DNA of 64,000 bases, taken from CAJJDF01 sp965655625. Its GTDB lineage: Bacteria > Bacteroidota > Bacteroidia > Flavobacteriales_D > CAJJDF01. Positions 17,967 through 27,185 of this stretch are shown here, piece after piece. The stretch covers positions 4,340-68,339 of the forward strand of contig CBFHHA010000009.1 in NCBI GenBank assembly GCA_965655625.1, given 5' to 3'. The translations under genes were made by a program, and so were the position numbers. Each line of letters begins with the position of its first letter. The stretch's first letter is position 1. Under the pieces are notes generated by a model. The model was not told where the DNA came from, searched no databases, and saw only the letters and a list, made by a program, of their open reading frames with translations.

Positions 17967-18888
17967 ATGTAACTACGTATGTAACTTGTTCTTCAGCTAT
18001 TTCCACATGTTCAAACTCTTCCCTTGCTTGATTCAAAAAAGCAGGATAGTCCTCTTCGGAATAGCGGGCAGAAAAATGCCCAATCAATAATTTATTTACC
18101 TTGGCTTTATTTGCAATCAAAGCAGCTTGTTTCACTGTCGAATGAAATGTTTTCTTTGCTAAGGCTTGTTCTTTTTCTAAAAAAGTAGCTTCGTGATACA
18201 ACAAGTTAACTTGCTCTATAATTGGGATAATTTTTTCTCGGTAAGCAGTATCAGAACAAAAAGCGTAGCTTCTTGCTTTTTCTGGCGGAAAAGTAAATGT
18301 TTCATTCGGAATGATTTCACCAGACGAAGTTTCAAAATCGTCTCCCATCTTTATTCCCTCAATTTTGTAATGAGGAACCTCATAAAACTTGAGCTTTTCG
18401 GGTTTTGCCTTTCTCGGACGCGGTTTTTCCTTTATCAAAAAACCATTTGTCAGAATTTTATGCTTCAACGGAATTGTGTGGACTTCCAAATTCTTGTCTT
18501 CAAAGATTTTCTCAGAATCTTTACTTGACAATTCGTGAAACACTAACTTATAACGCAACTGGGTGTAGGATGCTCTCAATTGAATTTGTATAATTTCATG
18601 CAACTCAGCAGGTGCATAAACATGAAGATCTGCAACTCTCCCCAACAAATGCATGGAAGAAATTAAACCAACCAACCCGAAGTAATGATCACCGTGAAGG
18701 TGAGAAATGAAAATATGACTTATTTTTAAGAAACTAACCTTTGCTTTTCTCAATTGCACTTGAGTTCCTTCGCCACAATCTATCAAAAAATACTTGTTAG
18801 AATAATGAACTAACTGAGAAGTGGGTCTTTTCTTCAAGGTAGGCAAAGCACTTCCGCTTCCTAATATTGTTATTTCAAACTTGTTCAT
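17965..18888 (-). CDS. rnz: Ribonuclease Z
   Basis: 307 residues of metallo-beta-lactamase fold. The zinc motif ISHLHGDHYFGL gives His63, His65, Asp67 and His68; SDTAY and LLIGHFSARY supply further ligands, and the Glu-rich exosite arm lies around residues 150-200. RNase Z removes the 3' trailer of tRNA precursors. The usual N-terminal LGSGSALPT motif is present. It is the last gene of a minus-strand run ffh-folD-lipoprotein-tag-rnz, 16 bases after tag. Confidence 0.95.
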   Translation of the reverse strand: MNKFEITILGSGSALPTLKKRPTSQLVHYSNKYFLIDCGEGTQVQLRKAKVSFLKISHIFISHLHGDHYFGLVGLISSMHLLGRVADLHVYAPAELHEIIQIQLRASYTQLRYKLVFHELSSKDSEKIFEDKNLEVHTIPLKHKILTNGFLIKEKPRPRKAKPEKLKFYEVPHYKIEGIKMGDDFETSSGEIIPNETFTFPPEKARSYAFCSDTAYREKIIPIIEQVNLLYHEATFLEKEQALAKKTFHSTVKQAALIANKAKVNKLLIGHFSARYSEEDYPAFLNQAREEFEHVEIAEEQVTYVVT

Positions 18889-18904
18889 CCCTTCTTATTT
18901 CTTT

Positions 18905-19507
18905 TTAAAAGATTCTATGGCCACTGGTCAATCTAGGGGGTTGTAATTTCTTCACCTCTTCGTAACGAAAACAATCGGCAACATGATCGTTTACCATTCC
19001 TACAGCCTGCATAAATGCATAACAAATAGTAGATCCCACGAATTTGAATCCCTTTTTTTTCAGTTCCTTGCTCATAGCATCGGATTCTGGAGAAGTAGAA
19101 ATTGCCTCTGTACTAGTTGTCAGATTGTGGATGATCACTTTGTAATTTACAAAACTCCAAACAAACCTCGAAAAACTTCCTTCTTCCTCTTGTAACTTGA
19201 GGTAAGCTTGAGCATTGGTTACTGCTGCCCTAATTTTTAGTCTGTTTCGAACAATTCCCGAATCCAACAATAATTCTCGAATCTTTGTTTCCTTATATTG
19301 GGCGATAATTTCTGGGTTCAACCCATCAAAAGCTCGGTAGTAACCTTCCTTTTTTTTGAGAATGGTTATCCAACTGAGTCCGGCTTGGGCACCTTCTAAT
19401 AGTAACTGGGCAAATAACTCTTGATCATCAAAAACTGGAACTCCCCAGTGCTCGTCATGGTAACGGACATACAAGGGGTCTCTTCCACACCATGAGCACC
19501 TGTTCAT
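18905..19507 (-). CDS. tag: DNA-3-methyladenine glycosylase I
   Basis: 200 residues. The zinc site of Tag is complete: Cys4 in NRCSWC, His17 in RYHDEHW, and a His/Cys pair four apart in DHVADC near residue 175. The catalytic region GLSWITILKKKEGYYRAF and FVGSTICYAFMQAVGMVNDH are also typical. It excises 3-methyladenine from alkylated DNA as the first step of base-excision repair. The gene is 5 bases from the lipoprotein gene upstream and 16 from rnz downstream. Confidence 0.95.
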   Translation of the reverse strand: MNRCSWCGRDPLYVRYHDEHWGVPVFDDQELFAQLLLEGAQAGLSWITILKKKEGYYRAFDGLNPEIIAQYKETKIRELLLDSGIVRNRLKIRAAVTNAQAYLKLQEEEGSFSRFVWSFVNYKVIIHNLTTSTEAISTSPESDAMSKELKKKGFKFVGSTICYAFMQAVGMVNDHVADCFRYEEVKKLQPPRLTSGHRIF

Positions 19508-19512
19508 ACAAC

Positions 19513-20115
19513 TTATTGGTTAATTTTATTTAATACGCTTTGTGGAATTAGTTTACTCAACATCTCATCTTGACCTTCTTGAAGTTCAAAATAAGTCCAA
19601 GTCTTTTGATTATCAGCAGACATGGCAATAATTTCTTTTTCCGAATCAATAATTATTTGATTTTTTTCTACCACTATTTTTACCTCTTCTTGGTTATATG
19701 ATTTGTACAGTTCTGTCTTAAACATTTCTATATTTGCCATTAATGTTTGGGACAAAGTCATGGTTAAAACTCCGTCATACATCACTTTGCAGTAATGGTC
19801 TCCGTTCTGTTCCACTATAGTCGAATAAGATGTAGGAGTCGTTTCTTGTACGTTCATTTCCATCCCAGATTCATACAAGGATTTGAACATATCAATCATT
19901 GTTTCTTTAGGGACTATATCAAACAAACGTGGATTTGTCATGGAAAGCATACTTTCCCATTCCATGTTGTTCATGTAGCCAAAGTAGGCATCTATATCAC
20001 GATCAAATTTACTTAATAACTCTTGGTTTACTTTAGTATCTGCTGGCGAATTACAAGAGATTAGGAAAATGGATAGAGTTAAAAATACGAAGAGATATTT
20101 CAATTTAACGGACAT
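19513..20115 (-). CDS. Predicted lipoprotein of unknown function
   Basis: 200 residues. The N-terminus MSVKLKYLFVFLTLSIFLIS is a lipoprotein signal with Cys21. The mature protein is mixed alpha/beta; the region around FDRDIDAYFGYMNNMEWESM followed by short strands suggests an NTF2/cystatin-like fold, but this is only an impression. No catalytic motif is seen. It is packed between folD (1 base) and tag (5 bases), so it is transcribed with housekeeping genes of protein targeting, folate metabolism and DNA repair, which says little about its role. Confidence 0.8.
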   Translation of the reverse strand: MSVKLKYLFVFLTLSIFLISCNSPADTKVNQELLSKFDRDIDAYFGYMNNMEWESMLSMTNPRLFDIVPKETMIDMFKSLYESGMEMNVQETTPTSYSTIVEQNGDHYCKVMYDGVLTMTLSQTLMANIEMFKTELYKSYNQEEVKIVVEKNQIIIDSEKEIIAMSADNQKTWTYFELQEGQDEMLSKLIPQSVLNKINQ

Positions 20116-20116
20116 A

Positions 20117-20989
20117 TTATTTTCTTTTGGAAGCGAGAAGTGTATTTTTTAATAATGAGGCAATTGTCATTGGCCCCACTCCACCTGGAACGGGAGTAAT
20201 GAAAGAACATTTTTCAGAAACTTCGTCAAATTTAACATCACCTTTTAGGCAGTAGCCTGATTTTTTAGACTTATCTGCAATTCGTGTAATTCCTACATCA
20301 ATCACCACTGCATTATCCTTTACCATATCTGCTGTAACAAACTCAGGTTTTCCGAGAGCTACAATTAAGATATCTGCCATTAAGGTAAGTTCCTTTAAGT
20401 TGACAGTTCTACTGTGTGTCAATGTCACAGTACTGTTTCCCGGATAAGAGTTTCTTCCCATCATGATACTAATAGGTGCTCCCACAATATTACTTCTACC
20501 TACAACTACGCAGTGTTTTCCTGAAGTTTCGATGTTGTATCTTTCTAGCAGTTGCAAAATACCAAATGGTGTTGCGGGTAAAAATGCTGGTAAGTTTAAA
20601 GCGGTTCTACCAATATTTTCGGGATGAAACCCATCCACGTCTTTTTTTGGGTCAATTGCTTGTGTTACTTTTTTCTCACTAATATGATCAGGTAGCGGTA
20701 ATTGAACGATAAAGCCGTCTATCTCCGGATTGTGATTTAGCTTATCGATTTTATGAAGTAATTCAGCTTCTGAAATCGTATCGGGCAATCGAACCAAGGT
20801 ACTTTCGAATCCCACTCGTTCACACGCCACTACTTTTGCGTTTACGTAAGTCTTGCTTGCCCCGTTGTTGCCTACTAATACGGCAGCTAAATGAGGAATC
20901 TTTTTCCCTTTTGTTTTTAAATAGTTTACCTCTTCTTTGATTTCATCTTGAATCTCGAGCGAAGTTTTTTTACCGTCAATTAATATCAT
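20117..20989 (-). CDS. folD: Bifunctional methylenetetrahydrofolate dehydrogenase/cyclohydrolase
   Basis: About 290 residues from the ATG at 20989. The frame is open to 21031, but FolD proteins begin just before LIDGKK. The motifs are QLPLPDHISEKKV, DPKKDVDGFHPENIG, the NADP-binding VVVGRSNIVGAPI and the C-terminal TPVPGGVGPMTIASLL. It converts 5,10-methylene-THF to 10-formyl-THF in two steps, supplying purine and formyl-Met synthesis. It is located 81 bases after ffh and 1 base before the lipoprotein gene. Confidence 0.95.
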   Translation of the reverse strand: MILIDGKKTSLEIQDEIKEEVNYLKTKGKKIPHLAAVLVGNNGASKTYVNAKVVACERVGFESTLVRLPDTISEAELLHKIDKLNHNPEIDGFIVQLPLPDHISEKKVTQAIDPKKDVDGFHPENIGRTALNLPAFLPATPFGILQLLERYNIETSGKHCVVVGRSNIVGAPISIMMGRNSYPGNSTVTLTHSRTVNLKELTLMADILIVALGKPEFVTADMVKDNAVVIDVGITRIADKSKKSGYCLKGDVKFDEVSEKCSFITPVPGGVGPMTIASLLKNTLLASKRK

Positions 20990-21070
20990 TTCATATGAGT
21001 ATTTGGTCATTGGTCCTAGGTAATTAGTCAAAAAAAACTGACGACTAACGACCCGAATCTGACGACTGAT

Positions 21071-22414
21071 TTATAGCTTACCTTTTTGCAATTGCTTCAT
21101 TTGTTTCATCATTCCCATCATCCCCTTTTTATTGTTCATCATTTGCATCATCTTGCTCGTGTCTTTAAATTGCTTTATCAATTTATTAACCTCCTGAATA
21201 CTTTGCCCACTTCCTTTTGCAAGACGTTGTTTTCTTGTTCCGTTCAATACTGTTGGGTTCTCTCTTTCGTGTGGTGTCATGGATAAGATAATCGCTTCAA
21301 TCCCTTTAAACGCATTTTCGTCAATATCTGCATCTTTAATTTGCTTCCCAACACCTGGAATCATTCCCATCAAATCTTTCACGTTCCCCATTTTTTTGAT
21401 TTGCTGAAGCTGACCTAAAAAGTCATTGTAATCAAATTTGTTTTTGGAAATTTTGGCTTGAAGCTTTTTTGCTTCTTCTTCATCAAATTGTTGTTGCACT
21501 TTCTCAACCAAAGAAACCACATCTCCCATTCCCAAAATTCTGTCTGCCATCCTACTCGGATGAAAAACATCCAGTGCTTCCATTTTTTCACCAGTTCCAA
21601 TAAATTTAATTGGCTTGTTTACTACTGACTTAATGGAAATTGCCGCTCCTCCTCTAGTATCACCATCCAGTTTCGTTAGAATTACACCGGTAAAGTCAAG
21701 TCTTTCATTAAATGTCTTTGCCGTATTCACCGCATCCTGTCCAGTCATGGAATCAACCACAAATAGTATCTCCTGAGGGTTAATGGCAGATTTGATTTCT
21801 GCGATTTCTCCCATCATCTTTTCATCTATTGCCAATCTCCCTGCAGTATCCACAATCACTGTGTTGAGTCCATTTGCTTTTGCGTGCGCAATGGCTGCCT
21901 CAGCAATTTTTACTGGATTCTTTTCTTCTTTATTCGAATACACTTCGATTCCCAATTGATCTCCCAAAACATGAAGTTGATCAATGGCAGCCGGACGATA
22001 GACATCACAAGCAACTAGGAGTACTTTTTTATTTTTCTTTTCAGTAAGAAATTTAGCCAACTTCCCCGAATGGGTTGTTTTTCCAGATCCTTGAAGACCC
22101 GCCATCAGAATTATCGATGGATTTGCAGAAACATCTAACTCGACATTTTCGCTCCCCATCAATTTGGTCAACTCTTCGTTGGTGATTTTTATCATCAACT
22201 GACCTGGCGAAATGGCACTCAATACGTTTTGACCTAATGCTTTCTCTTTAATAGTATTAGTAAACTCTTTTGCAGTTTTGTAGTTCACATCAGCATCTAC
22301 CAATGCTCTACGAATCTCCTTAACGGTTTCTGCTACGTTTATTTCGGTAATTTGTCCCTGCCCTTTTAATACTTTAAAGGCTCTTTCTAACTTATCAGAT
22401 AAATTATCAAACAT
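21071..22414 (-). CDS. ffh: Signal recognition particle GTPase Ffh
   Basis: 447 residues: an N domain (about 1-85), a GTPase G domain with P-loop GLQGSGKTT (about 107-115), DTAGRL and TKLDGDTRGGAA, and an M domain rich in Met ending MMNNKKGMMGMMKQMKQL. The M domain binds signal sequences and 4.5S RNA; Ffh with FtsY delivers nascent membrane proteins to SecYEG. An own promoter box (TATATTTG on this strand) lies at 22483-22490. It appears to head the run that continues through folD, the lipoprotein, tag and rnz. Confidence 0.97.
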   Translation of the reverse strand: MFDNLSDKLERAFKVLKGQGQITEINVAETVKEIRRALVDADVNYKTAKEFTNTIKEKALGQNVLSAISPGQLMIKITNEELTKLMGSENVELDVSANPSIILMAGLQGSGKTTHSGKLAKFLTEKKNKKVLLVACDVYRPAAIDQLHVLGDQLGIEVYSNKEEKNPVKIAEAAIAHAKANGLNTVIVDTAGRLAIDEKMMGEIAEIKSAINPQEILFVVDSMTGQDAVNTAKTFNERLDFTGVILTKLDGDTRGGAAISIKSVVNKPIKFIGTGEKMEALDVFHPSRMADRILGMGDVVSLVEKVQQQFDEEEAKKLQAKISKNKFDYNDFLGQLQQIKKMGNVKDLMGMIPGVGKQIKDADIDENAFKGIEAIILSMTPHERENPTVLNGTRKQRLAKGSGQSIQEVNKLIKQFKDTSKMMQMMNNKKGMMGMMKQMKQLQKGKL

Positions 22415-22482
22415 ACTTTTTTATTTTTTTCTTTCTCAATTAACTTAAACCCCCTCTTTTGAGGTTTAATTCTTCTTCTACA

Positions 22483-22490
22483 CAAATATA
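22483..22490 (-). promoter_or_regulatory. Bacteroidota -7 box for ffh
   Basis: Minus-strand TATATTTG fits TAnnTTTG. It lies in the 77-base space between the argS stop and the ffh start and gives a leader of about 60 bases. The leader contains a small hairpin, AAACCTC-aaaa-GAGG, at 22447-22467. Confidence 0.45.
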
Positions 22491-22491
22491 G

Positions 22492-24249
22492 TTACATTTT
22501 TGAAGGAACTTCAATTCCCAACAAACTCATCGTAAAACGAACGGTATCTGCCACTTTCTCTGTCAACAACAAACGTAAATTTTGTTTGGCTTTATTCTCT
22601 TCTTTAAAAATAGAAACTGATTGATAAAACGAATTGTACAATTTCACTAATTCATAAGTGTAATTTGCCAAGATCGCGGGACTGTAGGTTTTTCCTGCCT
22701 CTTTTATCGTTTCGGGTAAGTCCAAGAGATGTTTAATTATATCAATTTCACTTTTTTCGGCATCAATATCTAGCTGAAACGATTTTAGGTCTCCCTGTTC
22801 TTTGTTGATAATAGACTGAGTTCTTGCGTAGGTGTACTGAATAAATGGCCCTGTATTTCCATTCAAATCTATCGATTCTTCGGGGTTGAACATCATGGAT
22901 TTTTTTGGATCTACTTTCAGTAAATAGTACTTTAATCCTCCCAATCCTATTTGCTCAAATAGTTTTGTCAACTGCTCTTCACCCAGGTTTTCAATTTGTC
23001 CTCTTTCTTCAGTAATTTCTTTGGCATCCTGTATTACTTCCGCCATCAAATCATCTGCATCCACCACGGTTCCCTCTCTCGATTTCATTTTTCCGGTTGG
23101 TAGATTCACCATTCCGTATGAGAGATGAAAACATTCATCCGCAAAAGGATACCCCAGTTTCTTTAAAATAGTGAATAACACTTTAAAATGATGTTCTTGT
23201 TCATTTCCAACCGTATATATCATTCCAACGGTGTTTGGAAAATCCTTAAATCGCTTGACAGCCGTTCCCACATCTTGGGTCATGTAAACTGAAGTACCGT
23301 CTCCTCTCAAAAGTAATTTGTCGTCCATTTTTTCGTCCGACAGATCGCACCAAACTGAGCCATCCTCTTTTTTGTACAACAGTCCTTTGGATAGTCCTTC
23401 TTCTACAATATCTTTCCCTAAAATATACGTGTCACTTTCGTAATACAAGGAATCAAAATCAACCCCCATTGTGTTGTAAGTAACATCAAATCCATCGTAA
23501 ACCCATGAGTTCATCTTCTGCCACAATTCCACTACTTCGGTATCTCCTTCCTCCCATTTTCTCAACATTTCTTGAGCCTGGATAAGAATTGACGCTTCTT
23601 TTTCTGCCTGTTCTTTCTCTACTCCCTTTGCTACGAGGTCTTGTATTTCTTCTTTGTATTTCTTATCAAAAGCTACGTAATATTTTCCAACCAATTTATC
23701 CCCTTTCAATCCAGAAGAATTGGGTGTTTCTCCTTCTCCAAATAATTGCCAAGCAAGCATAGACTTACAAATATGAATTCCTCGGTCGTTTATGATTTGA
23801 GTTTTTACTACTTCATGTCCATTTGCTTTGAGGATATTGGCAACAGAAAAACCCAAAAATATATTCCGTAAATGCCCCAAATGAAGAGGTTTATTTGTGT
23901 TAGGAGAGGAATATTCAACGATAAAAGTTTTGTTCGATTTTTCAAGCACGCCATAGTTTGAGTTGCCCAGTATTGACTTAAATTGATTTAGCCAATAGAA
24001 GGTGCTAATTTCTAGGTTCAAAAACCCTTTGACTACATTAAATCCTTGAACAAAATCAAGTTCTTGGGTTAAAAACTTCCCGATTACCTCTCCTGACTCT
24101 TCTGGATTTTTTTTGGTAATTCTCAACAAAGGAAAAACTACTAGGGTTACATCTCCTTCAAAGTCAGATTTAGTTTTTTGAAGTTGAATTAAATTATCCG
24201 AAATCTCTGGATAAAGTTCCTTTAGTTTATTTCCTATTATTTCCTGCAT
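22492..24249 (-). CDS. argS: Arginyl-tRNA synthetase
   Basis: 585 residues. The class I HIGH-type motif is HLGH in NTNKPLHLGHLRN (about 116-128), and the KMSKS position is occupied by KMKSREGTVV. An N-terminal Add-1 domain and a C-terminal DALR anticodon-binding domain (AYTYELVKLYNSFY-type residues near 535) are present. It charges tRNA-Arg. A perfect TATCTTTG box lies 25 bases upstream of the ATG. Confidence 0.97.
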   Translation of the reverse strand: MQEIIGNKLKELYPEISDNLIQLQKTKSDFEGDVTLVVFPLLRITKKNPEESGEVIGKFLTQELDFVQGFNVVKGFLNLEISTFYWLNQFKSILGNSNYGVLEKSNKTFIVEYSSPNTNKPLHLGHLRNIFLGFSVANILKANGHEVVKTQIINDRGIHICKSMLAWQLFGEGETPNSSGLKGDKLVGKYYVAFDKKYKEEIQDLVAKGVEKEQAEKEASILIQAQEMLRKWEEGDTEVVELWQKMNSWVYDGFDVTYNTMGVDFDSLYYESDTYILGKDIVEEGLSKGLLYKKEDGSVWCDLSDEKMDDKLLLRGDGTSVYMTQDVGTAVKRFKDFPNTVGMIYTVGNEQEHHFKVLFTILKKLGYPFADECFHLSYGMVNLPTGKMKSREGTVVDADDLMAEVIQDAKEITEERGQIENLGEEQLTKLFEQIGLGGLKYYLLKVDPKKSMMFNPEESIDLNGNTGPFIQYTYARTQSIINKEQGDLKSFQLDIDAEKSEIDIIKHLLDLPETIKEAGKTYSPAILANYTYELVKLYNSFYQSVSIFKEENKAKQNLRLLLTEKVADTVRFTMSLLGIEVPSKM

Positions 24250-24273
24250 GCTAATGGATTATATTTAGAGCCA

Positions 24274-24281
24274 CAAAGATA
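24274..24281 (-). promoter_or_regulatory. Bacteroidota -7 box for argS
   Basis: Minus-strand TATCTTTG, an exact consensus match, 25 bases before the argS ATG at 24249. Confidence 0.55.
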
Positions 24282-24330
24282 CAATTTGTAAACTAGATAG
24301 AGCAATATAGGACACAAGGATTTTTTGTGT

Positions 24331-24368
24331 AAAAAAAAATCTCCTTTGCACAGATGCAAAGGAGATTT
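24331..24368 (-). terminator. Strong terminator after the 514-residue T9SS cargo gene
   Basis: A 13-bp inverted repeat (AATCTCCTTTGCA / TGCAAAGGAGATT) with a short loop; on the minus strand it is followed by a run of nine T. It separates this gene from argS. Confidence 0.88.
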
Positions 24369-24390
24369 CTCTATTTCTATCAAAACCTAT

Positions 24391-25935
24391 TTATCTAAAC
24401 AAAGAAAGAGGGAAGTTTTGTGTTACTTCTTTTCCTCCATAAAACCCTTGGAGGACAACAAAGTAGGTTCCTTCTGATAATTTGGTTCCGTTTTGATCAG
24501 TTCCATCCCAAGTAAATTTGGCGTCATCAGATTCGAATACGATTTGACCCCACCTATTGTATACTCGAATGTTCAACGCATCATAACATCTGTCGTAAGC
24601 ATCTTTTTTCAAATAAAACAAATCATTGATTCCATCGTCATTTGGAGAAAATACGTTGGGTACATTGTACGAATAAGGATCTCTTTTTATTGGCACTGAC
24701 ACTCTTCTTGACACCGTATCTTTACTCCCATCACAACCTAAAGAATATCCCAAGGCCTCGATGTAAAAACTATCAACACTCAGTATCTCACAGTTGTTCA
24801 CATCCCAGCAAAATCTTGCTCCTACTTTACCTATTCCTTCAAAAGTGGTTGAACTCAACTTTCTCACGTTGGTTACATGAGCAGTATCAACTGCACCTGT
24901 AGTTGCGTCTTCCCATTCAAATATATAACTCCCGCCTGTTTGTGCTGGTAAAGTAGCTACAGCTCCAAACTGATAAGCATTAGAGGTAAGCTGTAAATAA
25001 AAGGTATCTGTACCATTTGGATCATTCGCTACAAAATCAATACATCTTTCTTCATCAAATTCAAAAATACTAGTTGTTGCAAAGTTTTCTAACACTGGTT
25101 TGATATTAAATCTACAGTTCAATGCAGAATATTGAATATCTCTTACAACTTCTCCAATCTTAACTCCTCCTCTAAATTCTTCACATTTTACAGCTACTAC
25201 GTACAGTCCTAACTGAGCCGGTCGTGCGGTTACAATTCCAGTAGCAGGGTTGATTACACACAAACTCCCTGGACCTAAAATATTCAACAAATTAAAACCA
25301 GCGTTCCACGCTGTCAGAGTAAATGGTCTTGTTCCTCCTGCAGAAGTGGCATCAAAAGGGTTTATTAAGCTATACCTCAAACTATCTCCATCTAGATCGG
25401 TACAGGAGAAATCGATTAGTTTGTTGTTTCCAATACAAAAATATCCGTCCCGAGGGTATTGAACAAACTGAGGACTGGAATTTCCACCAACAATTGCCGA
25501 ACTAGGTCCACTCGCATACCATACATTTCCGGAACTTGCTACATTGACCAACGGTCCATTTCTACAACAAGTTGTCCATGTAACATATACTCCATTTGGA
25601 TTTGCAGGAATTGAAACAGTTCCTGAATAATAATGAGCTTCTACACAAAGTCCCGGAGGAGTGTAACATTCATCACCAAATACAAGGCTCACTGTGGAAT
25701 CTTTATTTGCAGTAAATGTTGTGATTGTAGCATTGGTTACGTTATCTAGAATTCTAGCATTTGTCAAAGAAGCTGGAACAGCAATACCTGAACAATACCT
25801 AAAAAACCGAAACACAACTGTATATTGTGTTGGACCCGTTTGTATAAATCTTGTATCCCCGCCTACACCGTGCGAGGCACTAGACTGTGAGGAAAACCCT
25901 ATAAAAAGGATAAGTATTAATAATATTTTCTTCAT
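24391..25935 (-). CDS. Secreted T9SS type B cargo protein (gliding-motility C-terminal domain)
   Basis: 514 residues from the ATG at 25935, which begins a clean signal peptide (MKKILLILILFIGFSSQSSA). The C-terminal 90 residues are the type B sorting domain: VFSPNDDGINDLF, YNRWGQIVFES and a WDGTDQNG motif, ending PLSLFR. The N-terminal 280 residues form a module also present in the 59108-61774 protein: VGGDTRF, a TCCRNGP motif, CTDLDGDSLRYS and a final GLYVVAVKCEEFRGG. Such proteins are exported by the T9SS and attached to or released from the cell surface, often in adhesion. The ligand is unknown. A strong terminator follows. Confidence 0.87.
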   Translation of the reverse strand: MKKILLILILFIGFSSQSSASHGVGGDTRFIQTGPTQYTVVFRFFRYCSGIAVPASLTNARILDNVTNATITTFTANKDSTVSLVFGDECYTPPGLCVEAHYYSGTVSIPANPNGVYVTWTTCCRNGPLVNVASSGNVWYASGPSSAIVGGNSSPQFVQYPRDGYFCIGNNKLIDFSCTDLDGDSLRYSLINPFDATSAGGTRPFTLTAWNAGFNLLNILGPGSLCVINPATGIVTARPAQLGLYVVAVKCEEFRGGVKIGEVVRDIQYSALNCRFNIKPVLENFATTSIFEFDEERCIDFVANDPNGTDTFYLQLTSNAYQFGAVATLPAQTGGSYIFEWEDATTGAVDTAHVTNVRKLSSTTFEGIGKVGARFCWDVNNCEILSVDSFYIEALGYSLGCDGSKDTVSRRVSVPIKRDPYSYNVPNVFSPNDDGINDLFYLKKDAYDRCYDALNIRVYNRWGQIVFESDDAKFTWDGTDQNGTKLSEGTYFVVLQGFYGGKEVTQNFPLSLFR

Positions 25936-26063
25936 GTTGTTAATTTTACGACAATATAGTGAAAAAATGAAAAACACTTCGAATTTAAAAAAGAAAAAAA
26001 ATCAACAATCCAGCTAAAAATCTTCAAAAGTTCAAAAGTCCCTAAATTTAAAACTAATAATAA

Positions 26064-27083
26064 CTAGTAAACATTCACTTCTCTTTCTAACAAAACATCA
26101 AAAGTTTCCTCCACTGACTTTATAATTTTTGAAGATAATTTGTAGATATCTTCTCCTTTGCTTCCCCCATAATTGACCAAAACTAAGGCTTGATTTTTAT
26201 GGACACCAAATTCACCAATTGTTTTTCCTTTCCAGCCAAGTTGATCTATTAACCAACCTGCGGCAATCTTAACTGAACCATCTAATTGGGGGTAATGCGC
26301 CACTTCCGGAAATTTAGTTTGAAGGCTTTCGAATGCCTTTTTACTTATCACTGGATTCTTGAAGAAACTCCCTGCGTTGCCAATTTCTTTTGGATCGGGC
26401 AATTTACTCGATCTTATAGCAATTACCGCTTCACTAATTGCTTTTACAGTTGGTTCATTCACCCCCATTTTTTTTAATTGAGCTTCAATCGCTCCATACC
26501 GAGTATTCAAAACTGGTTCTTTTTGCAATCTATAAGTAACAGAGGTAATTACGTATTTTCCTTTGTGAGAATTCTTAAAAACACTTTCTCTGTAACCAAA
26601 TTTACACGCTTTATTATCAAAAACTTCTAATTCAAGAGTTTGTAAATTTAGTGCTTCTAATGATTCAAAAACGTCTTTTATTTCCGCACCATAAGCACCA
26701 ATATTTTGCATTGGACTTGCTCCGACATTACCAGGTATTAATGATAAATTCTCTAAACCTCCTAAATTTTTCTCTACGCAATATAACACAAACTGATGCC
26801 AGTTTTCACCTGCACCAACTTGAATACAAACCTCCTCCTCTGTTTCCTGCACAATCCTTTTTCCAAGGATTTCGTTTTTTAATACGACACCTTTAAAGTT
26901 TTTTGTAAAGAGCATATTACTTCCTCCTCCAATAATTAATTGTGGCTTGCCCTTTGCTGATGGATGAACTAAAATTTTTGTTAAATCTGATAAGGAAGAG
27001 AATGTACAAAAAACTTCTGCTTCAACTGGCACTCCGAAAGTTGTAAACTCTTGAATAGATTTATTATATTCGAACTGAATCAA
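26064..27083 (-). CDS. murB: UDP-N-acetylenolpyruvoylglucosamine reductase
   Basis: 339 residues of the type I (E. coli-like) MurB. FAD-binding segments are IIGGGSNMLF and IPGNVGASPMQNIGAYG; the active-site loop GNAGSFFKNP carries the Ser that protonates the substrate. The C-terminal domain has GWLIDQLGWKGKTIGEFGVH. The enzyme reduces UDP-GlcNAc-enolpyruvate to UDP-MurNAc with NADPH in peptidoglycan precursor synthesis. It is divergent from the large T9SS cargo gene, with 102 bases between them. Confidence 0.96.
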   Translation of the reverse strand: MIQFEYNKSIQEFTTFGVPVEAEVFCTFSSLSDLTKILVHPSAKGKPQLIIGGGSNMLFTKNFKGVVLKNEILGKRIVQETEEEVCIQVGAGENWHQFVLYCVEKNLGGLENLSLIPGNVGASPMQNIGAYGAEIKDVFESLEALNLQTLELEVFDNKACKFGYRESVFKNSHKGKYVITSVTYRLQKEPVLNTRYGAIEAQLKKMGVNEPTVKAISEAVIAIRSSKLPDPKEIGNAGSFFKNPVISKKAFESLQTKFPEVAHYPQLDGSVKIAAGWLIDQLGWKGKTIGEFGVHKNQALVLVNYGGSKGEDIYKLSSKIIKSVEETFDVLLEREVNVY

Positions 27084-27185
27084 TTTTATGTGATTTTTTA
27101 TTTAGTCGAAAAATACAATTTTTTTTATTGAATAAGACATCCAGCTTGGTTTTTAATACGTACTAAAGGCAAGAAAAAGTCCTGA

